Shown here piece after piece: positions 15,674 to 23,580 of a DNA stretch of 34,578 nucleotides (position 1 is the first letter of the stretch; the number at the start of each line of letters is the position of its first letter). Below the pieces are notes generated by a model, which did not search any database, had not been told where the DNA came from, and saw only the letters and a list, made by a program, of their open reading frames with translations. Both the position numbers and the translations under genes were made by a program. Origin of the DNA: an uncultured Bacilli bacterium (GTDB taxonomy: Bacteria; Bacillota_I; Bacilli_A; RF39; UBA660). The stretch is taken from NCBI GenBank assembly GCA_934141615.1, contig CAKPCM010000005.1, positions 1 to 34,578 of the forward strand, given 5' to 3'.

Positions 15674-15702
15674 ATTATATAATTTAACAAATTATAAGTA
15701 AA
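15674..15702 (-). promoter_or_regulatory. promoter of the sirtuin gene
   Basis: On the minus strand TTACTT (15702-15697), a 17-bp spacer and a perfect TATAAT (15679-15674). Confidence 0.5.
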
Positions 15703-15734
15703 GCGTTTAAATATAAGACAAACACCTGGAATTG

Positions 15735-15762
15735 TTGACATAAACAAAATGTGTTTTATTTT
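15735..15762 (+). promoter_or_regulatory. upstream promoter P1 of the ABC exporter leader
   Basis: Consensus TTGACA (15735-15740), 16-bp spacer, TATTTT (15757-15762). Confidence 0.6.
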
Positions 15763-15781
15763 AATAAAAAAACGAAAGTAA

Positions 15782-15810
15782 TTGACTTAAATATTTAAAT
15801 ATGTTAACTT
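15782..15810 (+). promoter_or_regulatory. downstream promoter P2 of the ABC exporter leader
   Basis: TTGACT (15782-15787), exact 17-bp spacer, TAACTT (15805-15810). The predicted start near 15817 lies just before the ribosome site of the leader ORF. Confidence 0.6.
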
Positions 15811-15831
15811 AAATTCAGTAAATAAAGAAAG

Positions 15832-15896
15832 GTGTGTGATTAATATGAAAATAAGACTTACTAACAAATTTATAATATGCAGGGTTAATCACACAC
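15832..15896 (+). promoter_or_regulatory. long-range inverted repeat over the leader ORF ribosome site
   Basis: GTGTGTGATTAA (15832-15843) is perfectly complementary to TTAATCACACAC (15885-15896). The left arm abuts the AAAGG ribosome site and ends one base before the leader ATG; the right arm lies inside the leader coding sequence. Folding would hide the start region, and a ribosome on the ORF would open it. Confidence 0.65.
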
Positions 15897-15907
15897 TATT
15901 TATGTAA
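15845..15907 (+). CDS. 20-codon leader peptide upstream of the ABC exporter
   Basis: An ATG-initiated 20-aa ORF (it begins MKIRLTNKFI and ends NHTLFM, then TAA) with an AAAGAAAGG ribosome site 12 bases upstream. It lies between two promoters and an intrinsic terminator, in front of a multidrug-type ABC transporter. Its small size, its place inside a long inverted repeat, and the terminator 27 bases after its stop are the layout of ribosome-mediated attenuation systems such as bmrB-bmrCD in Bacillus subtilis. The peptide is hydrophobic/basic with no run of a single amino acid, so antibiotic-dependent stalling is more likely than tRNA-starvation sensing. Translation is inferred, not shown. Confidence 0.55.
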   Translation: MKIRLTNKFIICRVNHTLFM

Positions 15908-15934
15908 CCTTTTTATAGATATGAGTGTTTGTTT

Positions 15935-15967
15935 AATCTTGCTTAGAAAAATAAGGCAAGATTTTTT
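15935..15967 (+). terminator. leader terminator (attenuator) of the ABC exporter gene
   Basis: AATCTTGC (15935-15942) pairs with GCAAGATT (15956-15963), extended by TTA/TAA past one bulged G, with a six-base loop and a T6 run (15962-15967). It lies between the leader ORF and the exporter start, so transcripts must read through it. TTAATC (15933-15938) repeats the right arm of the upstream inverted repeat and could compete for GATTAA at 15838-15843. Confidence 0.8.
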
Positions 15968-15994
15968 CTTGACTAAAAAAGGAAGGCGATTTTA

Positions 15995-17743
15995 ATGATG
16001 GAAAATAAAGATAAGAAAAAAAGTATAAAAGAATTTAAAAATATATATAAACTTATAAAAGAAGATAAAGGAAAACTGATATTTGCATTTATTTGTGTGT
16101 TTTTAAGCTCTATGCTTTCAATAACAAACGGATGGTTGCAAGGTAAGGTAACGGAAGAAATAGTAGCTAAAAACCTAAAAACATCACTTATTTTCTTGCT
16201 TATATATTTTATTATAGACATATTATTTAATAACTTTTTAAGTAATATAGGTGTTATGATTTCAAGCAAGATAGAAGCTAAACTTTCTAAAAAATTAAGT
16301 ATCATGGTTTATAAAAAATCTCTTAACTTGCCAGCTTATGCTTTTGAGGAAAAAACAAGTGGTGAGTTAATAAATCGTATAACATCTGATACAGAAACTT
16401 TATCAAATACGTTTAATAGTATTATTCAAACGCTTATAAATGCATTTGGGTGTATACTTATATTGATTTATATATTCTTTAATTCATTTGTTGTTGGAAT
16501 GGAAATAGTTATATTTCTGATAGTTATTTTTGCAATAACAAAAATATTTAATCCTAAGATTAAAAAAATAAATCAGGAATTAAAGGCTAAAAAAGATGAT
16601 TATACTGCACTTTCAGCGGAATCTATAAGAGGTATTAGAGAGATTAAAACTTTAGGTATAAAGAAAAATTTAATAAGTGAAATATCATCTTTAAGAGAGT
16701 TGATTTATAAGAGAGATACTGAAGATATAGATTTGCACAGAACTTATTCAATTATTATGTGGGCAATAAAAATATTTTTAGAATCACTTGTATTTGCAAC
16801 ATGTGTTATCGGTATTTACCTAGGTAAAACATCACTTGGATTTTTTATGGCAATGACTTGGTATGTTTACAAATTTACTTGGCTAATTGATAATTTAACC
16901 AATATGAATAGAATGTATCAAAGATTATTTGTATCACTTAGAAGAATAAATGAGATAATAGATAACACGTTATACGAAGATGATAAATTTGGCACTTTAT
17001 CTTTAAAAAATGTGAAGGGTGAGATAAAGTTTGATAATGTATCTTTTAGTTATCCTAATGAAGAGGTTACTTTAAAGAATTTTTCTGTTTCGTTTGCTCC
17101 TAATAAGAAGATAGCGGTAGTAGGTAAATCTGGACAAGGTAAGTCAACCCTATTTAATTTAATAACCAGAATATTTGATGCAACAAGTGGAAATATATAC
17201 TTAGATGATGTTAATTTAAAAGATTTAAGTGAGGAGTCTTTAAGAAGAAACATATCTATAATAAGACAAGAACCATTTTTATTTAATAGAACTATTAGAG
17301 AAAATTTTACAATCGTTAAGCATGATATTACGTTAAAGGAAATAAGAAAATATTGTAAGATGGCATACTTAGATGATTATATTGAAAGTCTTCCTAATAA
17401 ATATGATACTAAGTTAGGAGAAGGCGGTGTTAACTTATCAGGTGGTCAAAAACAAAGACTTTCAATCGCAAGAGCACTTGCTAAGGAAAGTAAAGTAATC
17501 TTGTTTGATGAAGCAACAAGTGCACTAGATAATGAATCACAAGGCTACATAAAGAAAGTTATAGATTCTTTAGTAAAAGATCATACGATAATAATAATTG
17601 CACACAGACTATCAACGATAATAGATTCTGATGTTATATACGTGGTTGATAAAGGAAAGGTGAGTTGTTCTGGAACGCATGAAAGTCTTTTAAAAACAAG
17701 CGAAACATATAAGAGTTTATATGAAAGCGAAGATAAAAATTAA
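15995..17743 (+). CDS. ABC exporter, fused membrane and ATPase domains (multidrug type)
   Basis: A half-transporter of 582 aa that should work as a dimer to pump a lipophilic compound or peptide outward. Six transmembrane helices span about residues 25-300. The ATPase follows with Walker A G377-S384 (GKSGQGKS), Q-loop IIRQEPFLFN, signature LSGGQ (481-485), Walker B ILFDE (D505, E506 the catalytic base), D-loop SALD and switch His in IIIAHRLST. All residues needed for hydrolysis are intact. No second half-transporter gene is adjacent, so a homodimer is most likely, as for BmrA/MsbA-type pumps. GGAAGG precedes the ATG. Expression is probably set by the leader peptide and terminator upstream; drug or bacteriocin export is an inference from that. 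Confidence 0.93.
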   Translation: MMENKDKKKSIKEFKNIYKLIKEDKGKLIFAFICVFLSSMLSITNGWLQGKVTEEIVAKNLKTSLIFLLIYFIIDILFNNFLSNIGVMISSKIEAKLSKKLSIMVYKKSLNLPAYAFEEKTSGELINRITSDTETLSNTFNSIIQTLINAFGCILILIYIFFNSFVVGMEIVIFLIVIFAITKIFNPKIKKINQELKAKKDDYTALSAESIRGIREIKTLGIKKNLISEISSLRELIYKRDTEDIDLHRTYSIIMWAIKIFLESLVFATCVIGIYLGKTSLGFFMAMTWYVYKFTWLIDNLTNMNRMYQRLFVSLRRINEIIDNTLYEDDKFGTLSLKNVKGEIKFDNVSFSYPNEEVTLKNFSVSFAPNKKIAVVGKSGQGKSTLFNLITRIFDATSGNIYLDDVNLKDLSEESLRRNISIIRQEPFLFNRTIRENFTIVKHDITLKEIRKYCKMAYLDDYIESLPNKYDTKLGEGGVNLSGGQKQRLSIARALAKESKVILFDEATSALDNESQGYIKKVIDSLVKDHTIIIIAHRLSTIIDSDVIYVVDKGKVSCSGTHESLLKTSETYKSLYESEDKN

Positions 17744-17756
17744 TCTTCGTTTTTTT
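17728..17756 (+). terminator. terminator after the ABC exporter
   Basis: CGAAGAT (17728-17734) pairs with ATCTTCG (17743-17749), then T7. The stop codon lies in the loop. Confidence 0.8.
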
Positions 17757-17802
17757 GTATATTTACGCTTTATTTTACATAAAATAAAATGTATAAATAT
17801 TT

Positions 17803-17829
17803 TTAGCACTCACTATTGACAAGTGCTAA
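17803..17829. promoter_or_regulatory. CIRCE element (HrcA operator)
   Basis: TTAGCACTC, nine bases, AAGTGCTAA. This matches the CIRCE consensus TTAGCACTC-N9-GAGTGCTAA with one mismatch at the first base of the right half. It overlaps the -35 of the small heat-shock gene, the usual position for HrcA repression. Confidence 0.93.
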
Positions 17830-17844
17830 AAATAGTGGTATAAC
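17816..17844 (+). promoter_or_regulatory. sigma-A promoter of the small heat-shock gene
   Basis: TTGACA (17816-17821) inside CIRCE, exact 17-bp spacer, TATAAC (17839-17844). Confidence 0.85.
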
Positions 17845-17869
17845 ATAATTAGAAAGGAAGATGAGATAT

Positions 17870-18262
17870 ATGAGTTTAATCCCAAGAAATTATTTCGGTG
17901 ATATTTTTGAAGACTTTATGCCAAGTACAAAGGAAGATAATATGAAGTGCGATATTTATGAAAAGGATGGTGCTTACAATATTGAAATGGACGTTCCTGG
18001 ATTTAATAAGGATGAAATAAAAATCGAAGCTAAGAAGGATTATTTAACTATAACTGCTGAGAAATCTGATGAAGTAAATGATGAAGATAAGGACAGAAAC
18101 TACATTCATCGTGAAAGAAGTTATGGTAAGTATCAAAGATCTTTCTACTTACACGATTTGGATTCTGATAAAGTTGATGCAGAATTTACTAACGGAGTAC
18201 TAAAAATTACCGTTCCTAAAAAGGATGAAGCAGCTGATAAAAAATACATCGAAATTAAATAA
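17870..18262 (+). CDS. small heat-shock protein, Hsp20/alpha-crystallin family
   Basis: An ATP-independent holdase chaperone of 130 aa. The N-terminal arm (SLIPRNYFGDIFEDFMPS) is typical of bacterial Hsp20. The alpha-crystallin domain runs from CDIYEKDGAYNIEMDVPGFNKDEIKIEA to FTNGVLKITVPKK, which contains the signature A/G-x-x-x-G-V-L-x-I/V-x-V-P-K. A short charged tail with KYIEIK supplies the I-x-I-like assembly motif. I prefer the ATG at 17870, eleven bases after GGA; the ATG at 17861 is only two bases from the ribosome site. Control by HrcA through CIRCE is well supported, though sHSP genes are more often under other regulators in Bacillota than groESL or dnaK. Confidence 0.93.
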   Translation: MSLIPRNYFGDIFEDFMPSTKEDNMKCDIYEKDGAYNIEMDVPGFNKDEIKIEAKKDYLTITAEKSDEVNDEDKDRNYIHRERSYGKYQRSFYLHDLDSDKVDAEFTNGVLKITVPKKDEAADKKYIEIK

Positions 18263-18270
18263 TAACATGA

Positions 18271-18296
18271 AGGTGCTAGAGGTAGCATCTTTTTTT
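18271..18296 (+). terminator. terminator after the small heat-shock gene
   Basis: AGGTGCTA (18271-18278) pairs with TAGCATCT (18283-18290), one G.T wobble, GAGG tetraloop, T7. Confidence 0.8.
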
Positions 18297-18297
18297 G

Positions 18298-18326
18298 TTG
18301 TAATTTGATAAAAACTATGCTAGAAT
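18298..18326 (+). promoter_or_regulatory. promoter of the acyltransferase-like gene
   Basis: TTGTAA (18298-18303), 17-bp spacer, TAGAAT (18321-18326) with TG at 18318-18319 (extended -10). It starts right after the terminator T run. Confidence 0.55.
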
Positions 18327-18379
18327 ATGTAGTCGATGTAGTATTAAGTAGTAAAAATATATAAATAAGGTGATTTTTT

Positions 18380-19339
18380 ATGAAAAGTGAAATAAATAAA
18401 AATGGTGCTAAAGTTAGAAAAAAATTTCATCCATTATACTTGAAACTTATGAATTTAGTTGAGGATAAAACTCCTATTTTAGTGAATCCAGAAAAACTAG
18501 ATGAAATAAAGAAAAATTATTTTGATAAAAATATTCCGGTTAGTTTTTGCGCAAATCATACTAATTCACATGATATTCCAGTAGCTGCAAAGGCGGTTAA
18601 AGAGCATTTTTATGTTATGATAGCAAAAGAAGGATTAACATTAATTCAAAAGATAGGATTTTTATTAAATGGTCCGGTATTTATAAAAAGAGATGATAAA
18701 AAAAGTAGAAAAAATTCTCTTTTAAAACTTATTTCGGCTCAAAAAAATAAGTTATGTACACTTGTTTTTGCGGAGGCATCGTGGAATGTTAAAGAAGAAA
18801 AACTAATGAATAAATTATATACTGGAATTATAGAAGCATCAAAAGTAACGGGTACTGATATTATTCCATTGGTATTTATATATGTTGGTGATAAATGTTA
18901 TTGCAAAATAGGTGATCCTATAAAGGTTGATAAAAATAAAGATTCAAGATTACAAGCTGATGAACTAAGAGATATTATGGCAACCATGATGCGGGAACTT
19001 TTAGAAGAAAAGACTGATTTTTATCCAGAAAGAAAGATTTTAAAAGAAATAGAGCTTTTAGCAGATAATTGGGATAAACTTCCAGCTTCAAAGATGAAAA
19101 GATTAATTAATCTTAGAAATGAGTTATGTAATGTAAAAGAAAACGCAAAAAAAGAGTTTTACGATAATGTTGAAAAAAACTGGAATGAGTGTCCGGGTTT
19201 AGATAAAGAATTCGAGGCAAAATGTATTTATAGAGATGAAGATTCACCAGATGAAGTTTTTGAACATTTAAACAATATAAAGATAAATGATAAGACAATG
19301 TTTTTATTTAATCCTAATATAACAGGATATAAAAGATAG
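18380..19339 (+). CDS. lysophospholipid acyltransferase-like protein (PlsC superfamily, divergent)
   Basis: A 319-aa protein with the glycerophospholipid acyltransferase fold. Motif I is NHTNSHD, an H-x4-D with H60 and D65. FIKRDD lies at the motif II position. Motif III, normally FPEGT, is FAEASWN (F130-N136), so the Gly and Thr are replaced while Glu is kept. IIPLVF is the motif IV strand. The first ~45 residues lack a clear membrane helix, and the last ~110 residues form a charged helical extension ending in a Cys-containing segment, unlike the compact 240-aa PlsC. It probably transfers acyl groups onto a lysolipid or another lipid/glycan acceptor; acceptor unknown. It has its own promoter and terminator. 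Confidence 0.75.
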   Translation: MKSEINKNGAKVRKKFHPLYLKLMNLVEDKTPILVNPEKLDEIKKNYFDKNIPVSFCANHTNSHDIPVAAKAVKEHFYVMIAKEGLTLIQKIGFLLNGPVFIKRDDKKSRKNSLLKLISAQKNKLCTLVFAEASWNVKEEKLMNKLYTGIIEASKVTGTDIIPLVFIYVGDKCYCKIGDPIKVDKNKDSRLQADELRDIMATMMRELLEEKTDFYPERKILKEIELLADNWDKLPASKMKRLINLRNELCNVKENAKKEFYDNVEKNWNECPGLDKEFEAKCIYRDEDSPDEVFEHLNNIKINDKTMFLFNPNITGYKR

Positions 19340-19363
19340 TAATTAAGTTGTTACTATTTTTTT
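19336..19363 (+). terminator. terminator after the acyltransferase-like gene
   Basis: ATAGTAA (19336-19342) pairs with TTACTAT (19351-19357), then T7. It includes the stop codon. Confidence 0.75.
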
Positions 19364-19376
19364 ATTGTGTTATAAT
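19348..19376 (+). promoter_or_regulatory. promoter of the sensor-kinase-like gene
   Basis: TTGTTA (19348-19353), 17-bp spacer, TATAAT (19371-19376) with TG at 19368-19369. The -35 box lies inside the loop and right arm of the preceding terminator hairpin. Confidence 0.6.
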
Positions 19377-19400
19377 TATTTCGTAAAGTAGGAGGCTTAT

Positions 19401-21179
19401 ATGACAAATTTATATTTTCCAGTGTGTGGTTTTTTCATAGCAAGTTTACTTGTTACAGTATTTTTTAGTAAAAAAAGAATTAAAAATGATGAAACAAAAT
19501 GGTTTTCAGGTTTACTATTAACGAGTTTTTTTGATTCTATATTAATGGTTGCAATAATATACATTGCATATGTTAACCCATCTAGTAAATCATTATATAT
19601 TTTAAATAGGCTTGATTTTTTACAATATGTTTTTTGGGCAAGATTTTTCTTTCTTTATTTTTATGAAATTACTTTTAGAACTGGCAAGAAAAAGAAAAGT
19701 AATATGCCGTTAATAACTTTTATATCTAATATAGTTGTATTTGCTTTCATAATTGTTATGCCACTTCACATCCATACTAAAAATGACATTATGTTTGCAT
19801 CGGGTGAATCTGTTAATATTTTGTATGGAGCTTGTGCATTTTATTTTGTTATGATATTAATTTGTGTTATTTGTAATTTGAAGAGAATTAGAAATAAGAA
19901 ATTTTTACCTTTATTAGCGTTAATTATATTGGTTTTTATCATTTTTATAGTAAGGAGTGTAACTCCTGGATTGTTGATAATTCCAGCTATGCTATCATAT
20001 ATTGATTTGATTATGATATTTACAATAGAAAATCCAGATTTGAAAATGATATATGAGCTTAACAGAAATAAAAAATTATTAGAAAGTATGAGTGAAGAAA
20101 AATCTAACTTTTTATTTAGTATGACGCAAGATACTAAAAAACCTATTGATAATATCTTAGAAGTAAGCAAAATACTTTTAGATGATAAAAATAAGGAAGA
20201 TATGAAAACAGGTATTAAAGTTATAGAAAATAACGCTAGAGGTCTTAAAAACATCATTAATAACGTATTAGATATTTCAAATATATCATCTAGTAAGTTA
20301 GTTGTTTCAAACGAAACTTATAATGCTATTTCGGTTTTAAACGAATGTATAAAGAAAATAGAAAAAGATGTTAATAAGAACGTTACAATAGAGACGGAAA
20401 TAAGTAAGAACATACCAGATGAGTTATATGGTGATAGCGTTAAGCTAAAACAGGTAATAATGAGCATTTTAATTAATGCATCTAAGTATACTAAGGAAGG
20501 CTACATAAAGGTAAGTGCTAATGAAATAGTTAAGTATGATGTATGCCGTTTAATTATTGAGATAGAAGATTCCGGATGTGGAATGAGCGTTGATAAATTA
20601 AATGAACTTTTAAAAACTAATACTGATTTAGAAGATACTGACCTTTTAAAACTTAATAGTTTGGATGTGGATTTAAAACTTGCTTTTAAAATAATTAGAA
20701 AATTAGGTGGTTTTATAAACGTTAGAAGTGAAAAGGAAAAGGGAAGTACGTTTACTATAATTTTAGACCAAAAAATAAAAGTTAGTAAAGATTATTATAG
20801 CGAGTACATCTTTAATAAGAAAAAGGTAATGGTTGTAAGTGATAAATTGCAAACTTTAAAAGATATAAATACTTTAGCTAGCAAGTATGACATAGAACTT
20901 TTAACTACGATGCATAGTAGTGATATTATAGAAAGAGTAAAAGATGGTGAAAGTTTTGACTTGATTCTTTTAGAAGATGATATGAGGCCTTTAAGTGGTT
21001 TTGGTACGCTTGGAAAACTTCAAGAAGTAAGAGAGGGATTTAATGTTCCAACCGTTATAATGTTAAACAAGAACAAAGAATCAATAAAGGATCATTACGT
21101 TGAGGATGGATTTAGTAATTACATAAGAAAACAAAATCTTGAAGAAGACTTTGATAAAGTAATAAAAAAATATATATAA
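19401..21179 (+). CDS. membrane sensor with degenerate histidine-kinase and receiver domains
   Basis: A 592-aa hybrid. Residues 1-210 hold about seven membrane helices. At the dimerisation helix, where kinases have a SHELRTPL-type motif with the phospho-acceptor His, this protein has MTQDTKKPID: Q243 replaces the His. The HATPase domain (about 340-455) keeps its N-box Asn (N359, ILINASKYT), the G1 Asp (D390, EDSGCGM) and a GSTFTI end, so ATP binding is likely retained. The C-terminal receiver (about 475-592) is also altered: the acidic pair is S480-D481, the phospho-acceptor site reads LLEDDM with E525 at the usual Asp place, the Thr is Asn (MLNKN), and only the Lys (YIRKQ) is normal. It probably signals by conformation rather than phosphotransfer, or pairs with another kinase. 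No response regulator gene is adjacent. Confidence 0.82.
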   Translation: MTNLYFPVCGFFIASLLVTVFFSKKRIKNDETKWFSGLLLTSFFDSILMVAIIYIAYVNPSSKSLYILNRLDFLQYVFWARFFFLYFYEITFRTGKKKKSNMPLITFISNIVVFAFIIVMPLHIHTKNDIMFASGESVNILYGACAFYFVMILICVICNLKRIRNKKFLPLLALIILVFIIFIVRSVTPGLLIIPAMLSYIDLIMIFTIENPDLKMIYELNRNKKLLESMSEEKSNFLFSMTQDTKKPIDNILEVSKILLDDKNKEDMKTGIKVIENNARGLKNIINNVLDISNISSSKLVVSNETYNAISVLNECIKKIEKDVNKNVTIETEISKNIPDELYGDSVKLKQVIMSILINASKYTKEGYIKVSANEIVKYDVCRLIIEIEDSGCGMSVDKLNELLKTNTDLEDTDLLKLNSLDVDLKLAFKIIRKLGGFINVRSEKEKGSTFTIILDQKIKVSKDYYSEYIFNKKKVMVVSDKLQTLKDINTLASKYDIELLTTMHSSDIIERVKDGESFDLILLEDDMRPLSGFGTLGKLQEVREGFNVPTVIMLNKNKESIKDHYVEDGFSNYIRKQNLEEDFDKVIKKYI

Positions 21180-21207
21180 ATAAGATGCTTTTAGTATCTT
21201 ATTTTTT
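21179..21207 (+). terminator. terminator after the sensor gene
   Basis: AATAAGAT (21179-21186) pairs with ATCTTATT (21196-21203), nine-base loop, then a T run to 21207. Confidence 0.75.
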
Positions 21208-21216
21208 CTTTTGTTA

Positions 21217-21225
21217 TGATATAAT
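21217..21225 (+). promoter_or_regulatory. extended -10 promoter of phosphoketolase
   Basis: TG-A-TATAAT with no convincing -35 (that position falls in the terminator). Confidence 0.55.
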
Positions 21226-21254
21226 CATTATAGAATAGGAAAAGAGGTTGGGTT

Positions 21255-23564
21255 ATGACAGAACTAGAAAGATTAGATGGTTATTTTAGAGCGGCTAATT
21301 ATATATCGGCTTGTCAACTTTATTTACTTGATAATCCACTTTTAAAAAGACCGCTAGAAGCTTCAGACATTAAAAAGAAAATAGTAGGTCACTGGGGAAC
21401 TGTTCCAGGACAAAACTTTATTTATACTCATCTAGACAGGGTAATTAATAAATATGATTTAGATATGATTTATATATCAGGCCCAGGTCATGGTGGTAAC
21501 TTTATGATTGCTAATACATATTTAGAAGGTAGTTATACCGAAAAGTATCCTAATATTACTCAGGATGAAGCAGGTTTACAAAAGTTATTTAAACAATTTT
21601 CATTTCCAGGTGGTGTTCCAAGTCATGTTGCACCAGAAACTCCGGGTTCAATTCATGAAGGAGGAGAATTGGGTTACTCACTTAGTCATGCTTTTGGAGC
21701 GGTTTTTGATAATCCAAATTTAATTGCAGCGTGCATAGTAGGAGATGGGGAAGCAGAAACAGGTCCACTTGCAACAAGTTGGCACGGAATAAAATTCTTA
21801 AATAAGAAAACTGATGGTGCAGTACTTCCTATCCTTCATTTAAATGGTTATAAAATAAGTAATCCAACTATTTTCTCTAGAATGAGTAATGAAGAACTTG
21901 CTAGTTTCTTTTATGGATGTGGATATAAAGCTTATTTAGTAGAAGGCTCTGGCGAAATTTTAATGCATAAAAAAATGGCATCAACGATGGATGCGGTAAT
22001 TAATGACATTAAAGAGATTAAGAAATCAAATGATGATGAAAAACCAAGGTGGCCAATGATTATCTTAAGAACACCTAAAGGTTGGACGGGTCCAAAAGAA
22101 GTTGATGGTAAAAATATAGAGGGTTCTTTTAGAGCACACCAAGTTCCTGTTTCTATGGACAAAAAAGAACATATTAAAATACTTGAAGATTGGCTTAGAA
22201 GTTATAAACCAGAAGAATTGTTTGATTCTAATGGAAGACTAAAAAAAGAGTATGAAAGTGTTTGTCCAAAGGGCGATAAACGTATGGGATCAAGTTTATA
22301 TACTAATGGAGGATACTTAAGAAAAGATTTAATTATGCCTGACTTTAGAAATTATAAAGTTGATATTCCTTATCCTGGTGGTGTTAAAAAGCAAGATATG
22401 CTTGTGTTAAGTTCATTTATAAAAGATATATTTTCTCTTAATAAGGAAAATAAAAACTTTAGAATCTTTGGGCCAGATGAAACCATGTCAAACAGGTTAT
22501 ATGATGTGTTTGATGTAACTAATAGAGACTGGCAATTAGACATAAAAGAAAATGATGAATATTTATCTAAAGATGGTAGGGTAATGGACTCAATGCTTTC
22601 AGAACATATGTGTGAGGGAATGCTAGAAGGTTATCTTTTAACTGGTAGACACGGATTTTTTGCTAGCTACGAAGCGTTTATAAGAATAGTTGATTCAATG
22701 GCAGCACAACATGCTAAATGGCTTAAAGTATGCAATGAAATTTCTTGGAGAAAGCCTATTTCATCACTTAACTTCCTGTTAGCATCAAACGTATGGCAAC
22801 AAGACCATAATGGTTTTACTCACCAAGATCCAGGCTTTATGGATCATATTGCAAATAAGAAGGTAGATGTTATTAGAATATATTTGCCGCCGGATTCTAA
22901 CTGCTTGTTATCTTGCATGGACCACTGTTTAAAAAGTAAGAATTACGTAAACGTTGTTATAGCATCAAAACATCCATCTTATCAGTGGCTTAATATGGAT
23001 GATGCCATAAGACATTGTACTAATGGTATTGGTATATGGAATTTTGTTAGCAACGATGCTAATCCAGATTTAATAATGGCTTGTGCAGGTGATACTCCAA
23101 CAGTTGAAGCAATATCAGCAACAAAGATACTAAAATCTTACTTACCAGATTTAAAAATAAGATTTATAAACGTTGTTGACTTAATGAAGTTAGATTCCAC
23201 AACTAACCATCCACACGCGTTAAACGACGTAGCATACGATTATTTATTTACTGAAGATAAACCTATTATTTTTGCATTTCACGGTTATCCAACGTTAATT
23301 CACGAATTAACTTACTTTAGGCATAATCATAACATTCATGTTCATGGTTACAATGAAGAAGGAACTATTACAACAGCGTTTGATATGAGAGTTAAAAATA
23401 AGATAGATAGATTTAACTTGGTAATAGATGCTGTAAATAACCTAGATTTAGGTGATGTGGGTGAAAAAATAATTAGTGATATGAATAAAAAACTAGAAGA
23501 ACATAATAATTATATTAAAGAATACGGGGAAGACTTAGAGGAAATAAGAAATTGGCAATTTTAA
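21255..23564 (+). CDS. xfp: xylulose-5-phosphate/fructose-6-phosphate phosphoketolase
   Basis: A thiamine-diphosphate enzyme of 769 aa that cleaves xylulose 5-phosphate (and often fructose 6-phosphate) with phosphate to acetyl phosphate and glyceraldehyde 3-phosphate (or erythrose 4-phosphate). Signatures are LLKRPLEASDIKKKIVGHWGT, ISGPGHGGN, GELGYSLSHAFGA, the TPP/Mg motif GDGEAETGPLATSWHG, FGPDETMSNRL, and SWRKPISSLNFLLASNVWQQDHNGFTHQDPG. It is slightly shorter than the usual 790-825 aa but complete at both ends. It gives the cell a phosphoketolase route to acetate and ATP that bypasses part of glycolysis. No acetate kinase gene is adjacent. Substrate preference between the two sugar phosphates cannot be read here. 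Confidence 0.97.
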   Translation: MTELERLDGYFRAANYISACQLYLLDNPLLKRPLEASDIKKKIVGHWGTVPGQNFIYTHLDRVINKYDLDMIYISGPGHGGNFMIANTYLEGSYTEKYPNITQDEAGLQKLFKQFSFPGGVPSHVAPETPGSIHEGGELGYSLSHAFGAVFDNPNLIAACIVGDGEAETGPLATSWHGIKFLNKKTDGAVLPILHLNGYKISNPTIFSRMSNEELASFFYGCGYKAYLVEGSGEILMHKKMASTMDAVINDIKEIKKSNDDEKPRWPMIILRTPKGWTGPKEVDGKNIEGSFRAHQVPVSMDKKEHIKILEDWLRSYKPEELFDSNGRLKKEYESVCPKGDKRMGSSLYTNGGYLRKDLIMPDFRNYKVDIPYPGGVKKQDMLVLSSFIKDIFSLNKENKNFRIFGPDETMSNRLYDVFDVTNRDWQLDIKENDEYLSKDGRVMDSMLSEHMCEGMLEGYLLTGRHGFFASYEAFIRIVDSMAAQHAKWLKVCNEISWRKPISSLNFLLASNVWQQDHNGFTHQDPGFMDHIANKKVDVIRIYLPPDSNCLLSCMDHCLKSKNYVNVVIASKHPSYQWLNMDDAIRHCTNGIGIWNFVSNDANPDLIMACAGDTPTVEAISATKILKSYLPDLKIRFINVVDLMKLDSTTNHPHALNDVAYDYLFTEDKPIIFAFHGYPTLIHELTYFRHNHNIHVHGYNEEGTITTAFDMRVKNKIDRFNLVIDAVNNLDLGDVGEKIISDMNKKLEEHNNYIKEYGEDLEEIRNWQF

Positions 23565-23580
23565 CATTAATTTAGTTTAA

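Noticed and set aside
15845..15907. Leader peptide as an Erm, Cat or Tet leader homologue
   Set aside because: The peptide sequence does not match those leaders and the downstream gene is an ABC exporter; only the layout is similar.
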